From Quillaja saponaria (taxonomy: Eukaryota; Streptophyta; Magnoliopsida; Fabales; Quillajaceae): DNA of 64,000 nucleotides. Below are positions 59,696-64,000 of the stretch, piece after piece; positions within the stretch are counted from its first letter, which is position 1; each line of letters opens with the position of its first letter. The notes under the pieces were generated by a model. The model saw nothing but the letters and a program-made list of their open reading frames with translations, was not told where the DNA came from and ran no database searches. The stretch is taken from positions 13,400,062 to 13,464,061 of the forward strand of contig CM055611.1 in the NCBI GenBank assembly GCA_029379385.1, written 5' to 3'. The position numbers and the translations under genes were made by a program.

Positions 59696-60645
59696 ATCTT
59701 TAATTAGGTGATATTTTATTCTTTATTACTTATAAAAGAACATGTTACAACAATTACTATCCTAATTTATTAATCCTCTTAATGACTCTTATACAAGACA
59801 CCCTTTATCTAATTTTCTTTTTTAATTTACCCTCTTTAAGTCTTAGACTAATTCATATTCCTAATTCCTCATTAATTCTTAACCTTACATCCTTAATTCT
59901 TTATCTTCTTTCTCGGCCATACCTTAAAATTAGAATTTCCTTTACATCTTAATTTAATTACTACCTTGTTAATATTTTCCTATTAAGACTACATACAAAT
60001 TACCCATTAAGAGTACTATTTCCTTTATTCACCCAATTTTATCTTCAGTGACCGATTAGTACTATACCTTTTAACAAATTCATCCTAATTGACATCCTAC
60101 CATTTGTTTCATTTGTCCTTTAAATAATTTGACTCTCTTTCTCTTAAGGAATTGCCTAGCCGAATTTAACACAAAGATTACAAAGTTAATATTACACCTA
60201 TTTACTAATACAATAGTCAATTTTAGTAATACTAGACTTTCTTTCAAAATTACTATCATTCTTAGGTAGATATGTTAAGAACACATCGTAACTTTATACA
60301 AAAGCAACGCCACACTACATAATCGTATTTCAACACAAATACTCCTATGTTTTCCAAACAAGATCCACTTGCCATCTTTTCTCATCACTTAGACCATGCC
60401 TTTCTCCAAAGAAAACAATACACATCCATAGTACTAATTAATTTGCTCATCAAGATGAAGGAAAGTGAGTCGAACCTTAACAAGCATTCACACGTGACAA
60501 TGAAGGATTCTTGATGGCAGTTCTAGAAATATGAGAATATGCAATGCAAGTTAGCATTTTTCCTCATTTCCTTTAAGTTTCCTAAGAGAGATTCATCTTC
60601 CTCATTTTCTATTGTAGACCTTTCTTGCCAATATGCAAACCGAGG

Positions 60646-60960
60646 CATCGTCTCTAGACTTAAGGCACATTATCGTACTATCTCATGAGACATCGTATTA
60701 CAAGACTTACGGCACATCTCAGTGCCATCCCATGAGACATCGCCCTACAAGACTTTTGGCACATCATTGTATCACTTCTTTTAGATATGGATCTATCCAA
60801 GAGACATTGTCTCTAGACTTACGACACCTTATGGTACCATCTCATGAGACATCGCCCTTCAAGACTTACAGCACATCTCAGTGCCATCTCATGAGACATC
60901 ACCTTGCAAGACTTTTAGCACTTTATTGTACCATCTCTAGATAGGATCCATTTTATAGTT
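60646..60960. repeat. Higher-order tandem repeat: two 159-bp units, each with 47-bp subrepeats
   Basis: CATGAGACATCG occurs at 60684, 60731, 60843 and 60890. The spacing is 47 bases within a unit and 159 between units. TCTCTAGACTTA marks the start of each 159-bp unit (60646 and 60805). Confidence 0.9.
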
Positions 60961-61634
60961 TGTGCAACATAATGTCAAGACAAACTAAACATGCTAAAAC
61001 CAAGCAAATTCCACACCTTTCATTTTCTTTGATTACACATAACTATTTTTCTCAAAAAACATGTCATTTCGTATACATGAAGAATGTAATAGTAGCATGA
61101 AGAATATAAGAGTAACAAGGAAGTAGCTTTCAAAGCAAAGATAAAACAAAGGAATGCATGAATACTTGCCTAACACCCTTAGCCTTATTTTCTTTCTTTC
61201 TTTCTCTCAGTACATCTCCTTCTTCCTAGATCACAGTTATTCACTTTCTATGTTTTCTTACTTTTTCTCTCACTTTCTTACTTTTTCTCTTATTTTCTCC
61301 TACTTTCTTACACTTTTCCTATGCATTTTGTTCACTATCTCCCCCCTTCTATTTATTGTCATAGCCAAGGTTTAGGATTTAGGAGAAACTTTCGTTTCCT
61401 ATTTTACCCTTTTAGTTCTATAAAATTACAACAACCTACTTGTCATTCTCTAAATTGACATGTGAATTTTCTTTCTAACACTTGTCTTCCTCCTATTCCC
61501 TAGTTTAGATTCTTTAATTATTACTCCTAATTTTCTTCTACATACCTCCCCTAATTATTACAACTTTTCCACCTTTCTCCTCTTTCTTACAACTAAGTCC
61601 CCCTATTAATTACAAATTGCCACACTTAATCTCC

Positions 61635-61875
61635 TTCTTACACCTGCTTCATCATATTTCTTTTCCTAGCAAGTAACCTATATTTTATCATTTTATCTTC
61701 TTCTTCCAACATGGTTCTTACACCTAATCCATCACATTTCCTTTTCTAGCAAGAAACCTATATTTTGTTATTTTCTCTTCTTCGTTTAACATGGTTCTTA
61801 CACCTAATCCATCATATTTACTTTTCTAGCAAGAAACCTATATTTTATTATTTTTCTCTTCTTCTTTTAACATCA
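61635..61875. repeat. 80-bp tandem repeat, three copies
   Basis: TTCTTACACC starts at 61635, 61715 and 61795. Each is followed by TTTTCTAGCAAG or TTTTCCTAGCAAG and AACCTATATTTT at equal distances. Confidence 0.93.
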
Positions 61876-62189
61876 CCATATAACATTTTTCCATCTTTGT
61901 TCCAATGCCTACATGTGTCCATATTTTTATGTACGTATATACATGTATGTATACGTATATACATTAATGTATTTATACATATACATTACTCCTATACTAA
62001 TACATATCCTATACGTATTTTTATATGTATATACTATTCTTATACTAATACGTATTTTTAAACATATTTTATATGTACACGTACTTATTCCTATGAAATA
62101 ATATGTAATTAAATTTTAATCCTATTTAACTCATAAGATAATTACTTATCCTACAATTAAACTTAGGTATTAATTTTGGGGGTGTTACA

Positions 62190-63692
62190 CTTGGTCATTT
62201 TCATGTTTTATGGCACTAAAATTTTTCATTTTAGCCTCTTCTGATAATGAAAAGTCCCACCATCCTTTAAGTTGGCCTACAAACCCAGAGACATTACCCT
62301 TGGCTATATTATCATCTGTTGTTCCTTTCAATCAAGCCGCATTGGCAAACATCATCATATAGTTCATAATATTTAATATTTGATATTCAGCTAATCCATC
62401 AATATTCCATTCTACAATGGAAAAGCCCTCAAATTGAACATAATCATAATGATAATTTTCCTCAAACTACAAATCTACAAGGATAGATTTTTTTAAAAAC
62501 CACCTCCTCATCATGTTAGGTTGAGGAGGAGATTTTAACATTATTGAGTATAGAGTATATTTTTTTAGTAGTTGTATTCCATTTAGGAATTACTTCTTGT
62601 TTTTTCTCTTCTTTCAACACATTCTCCATTCTTCTAATTTGTTTCCCAAGTGATTGTAGATATAAATTAGTATAATTATTTTATTGAATTACTAAAGTAT
62701 TTTCGGTAAATTCTTCGTTTTTGAACAGATTTGTTGTTATTATTTTCTCTCCAATTTTAATTGAAAGATTAACATTCGAAGGAAGTATTCTAATGGTTTT
62801 GCCATTAGTAGACATATAATTTTGATACACAGCTTCAACAGTGTCTACAACTAAGGTTCTTTAAACTTAGGGAATTCTAAGTTTCTATACTGGAAAGCTT
62901 TTTCTAGCCATGATACGAAATCAATTTTATGTTGGAGATTTCTTTTTCTTATATATTGATCAAACATTTTATGCCAATAATATCTCTCATTCTCTGTCAA
63001 AACTAAGAAAACCACTTTTTCTTTAATTCATCTTTTTTTTACCAAAAGATAGAATGACCAAAATGTTCTTATGTTAAAATTAGAACCTTATAAAGCATTT
63101 CAGATATTGTTGGAGATTCTGGCTTCCTAGTAGAGGAAGGTGTTTCTACTGTATTATGAGGCTTACTAATATGTTCCTTATTTTTTCTTATCCCTTCTAA
63201 TTTGATTTTCTCTATTTCAATTAAAGGGATATAAGAGGTAGACATCCTACTAGACATGACCCTAGAAGGAGCCCTAGAAATAGAATCATCTAGATTTATC
63301 CTAATCCTTCTATTGGCAAAGAATTTTATCTTTGCATCTCTATCTACATATTCCAATATTTATTCTAAAGTTGTTTTCTGTTTTTAGGGGATTTATGGAA
63401 GATTCTAATTTTCAAGACTGTGGAAGTGTAACTTGATTCTAGGAAATATTTTTTAGGATAGCTACATTAGATTTACCTATGTTTGTGAGAAACAAAGTAG
63501 TTTCTCATTTTCTCTGAGACAACTGTTATGGAATGATTTTTACATTTGGAGCCAAAGTATTCATTACCTTATAATATATTATGTGTATTAAGGCATTGTT
63601 TTCAGATCCATGCATCATATTAACCTCTTGAATTTTTATATTTAGAGTTAGGGCTTGTAAAATATTGGGATTGGAAAAGGATAGAGTGAAAT
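62190..63692 (-). pseudogene. Endogenous caulimovirid-like pararetrovirus, 5' part: movement-protein tail and capsid region
   Basis: On the minus strand the stretch from 63692 to 63526 reads FTLSFSNPNILQALTLNI and NMMHGSENNALIHIIYYKV, resembling the C-terminal part of movement-type proteins in endogenous plant pararetroviruses. After a stop, 63356-63069 is a charged linker (IRINLDDSISRAPSRVMSS). From 62960 to 62200 the frames show capsid-like residues FVSWLEKAFQYRNLEFP, FSIVEWNIDGLAEYQILNIM and GFVGQLKGWWDFSLSEE (62290-62240). The GFxGQLKGWWD block is, to my knowledge, typical of these elements. Stops and shifts disable all parts. It is cut upstream by the element at 63693 and downstream by the insertion at 62189. 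Confidence 0.68.
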
Positions 63693-64000
63693 TGTCACAC
63701 CCCAACAGAGGCATGACTAGCCGGAGGGTTGGATAGCCAAACCTCTGTAACTCTGAATTCAAAACAAAGTCACAACCATGACTCTTAACCCAACTAAAGA
63801 ATAAAAGTCCACTGTAAAAATTTATTTTTCTGAAACAAATAGCAACTTACTAAAAATTTATATAATATGCCACAAAATACAACATCTGTGTTCCTAATTC
63901 CACATAATGACACGAGGAAAAATATCCAGACTATTACATTATACAAAATTAGACATTCCACCATTCTAGTGTGACTGCAAACTTTCATCCTTAACTACAA
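63693..64000 (+). mobile_element. LTR-like element starting TGTCACACCCC, runs off the window
   Basis: Begins inside the movement-protein-like frame and aligns with the element at 15603. Its minus-strand open stretches (63526-63762 in part, 63794-63988) are not viral beyond 63693. The far end lies outside the window. Confidence 0.5.

Larger units (their letters stand above)
59700..62189 (-). mobile_element. LTR-like insertion (about 2.5 kb) splitting the pararetrovirus
   Basis: On the minus strand it begins TGTAACACCCCC at 62189, typical of long plant Ty3/gypsy LTRs, and probably ends ..AAATATCA near 59707. Viral coding sequence lies on both sides (capsid-like before, pre-protease after). No coding domain was found inside, so it looks like a solo LTR. 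The flanks CTTGG and TTAGG match only partly, so the inner boundary is uncertain; some viral sequence may also have been lost. It contains a higher-order tandem repeat (60646-60960), an 80-bp triple repeat (61635-61875) and a CT-rich stretch. Confidence 0.58.

Noticed and set aside
60633..60944. 103-codon open stretch with internal repeats
   Set aside because: It is the 159/47-bp tandem repeat read through; period not kept in one frame and no domain.
60646..60960. Possible CRISPR-like regular repeats
   Set aside because: The units are direct tandem copies without unique spacers, and the DNA is of plant origin.
61913..62101. Tyr/Ile-rich open stretch
   Set aside because: Alternating TATAC-type low complexity in the LTR-like insertion.

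Overview
The window is AT-rich, gene-poor plant nuclear DNA, almost certainly from a eudicot. The evidence is one intact-looking chloroplast-type class III lipase gene, surrounded by plant Ty1/copia, Ty3/gypsy, L1-type LINE, TRIM, Mutator-like, hAT-like and Helitron-like elements and an endogenous caulimovirid-like pararetrovirus. No bacterial operons, rRNA, convincing tRNA genes or CRISPR arrays are visible. The species cannot be named from the sequence alone.

Layout. 1-0.5 kb: decayed Ty1/copia pol (minus). 1.3-4.5 kb: Ty3/gypsy gag with its PBS and 5' LTR (minus), split by a 1.2 kb solo LTR flanked by a CCTGG duplication. 4.5-9.3 kb: nested terminal-inverted-repeat elements, including a 1.6 kb Mutator-like foldback element with a perfect 9-bp target duplication. 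9.7-10.8 kb: decayed copia reverse transcriptase. 11.5-12.0 kb: hAT-like MITE with a perfect 8-bp duplication. 12.6-13.1 kb: LINE ORF1 remnant. 13.8-14.6 kb: second Mutator-like MITE (perfect 9-bp duplication). 14.9-20.5 kb: LTR-derived DNA, including an LTR-internal-LTR-internal-LTR tandem array.

24.1-25.45 kb (minus): the only recognisable host gene, a single-exon DAD1/PLA1-I-type lipase. Its Ser-His-Asp triad is intact, but one extra base in a short A run splits the reading frame. A TATA box lies upstream.

29.7-38 kb (plus): one copia element broken into two parts by a second copia insertion, and further broken by a 557-bp TRIM and a tandem duplication. 38-47 kb: an L1-type LINE (minus) whose endonuclease region is split by a complete 4.8 kb Ty1/copia element (250-bp LTRs, PBS, PPT, CCTAC duplication). 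47.4-48.55 kb: a non-autonomous Helitron-like element. 48.9-49.4 kb: second copy of the hAT-like MITE. 49.4-55.1 kb: mostly unassigned, with one exon-like stretch at 53.3 kb. 55.1-63.7 kb: the pararetrovirus-like element (minus; movement, capsid, protease, reverse transcriptase and RNase H regions). It is split by a 2.5 kb LTR-like insertion, and its promoter region is present as an inverted pair. From 63.7 kb to the window end an LTR-like element related to the one at 15.6 kb begins.

The elements do not form a working pathway. The window records successive nested insertions around one lipid-metabolism gene. I did not find a convincing new biological system; the most unusual structures are the inverted pararetroviral promoter pair, the tandem LTR array and the long-TIR Mutator-like element.
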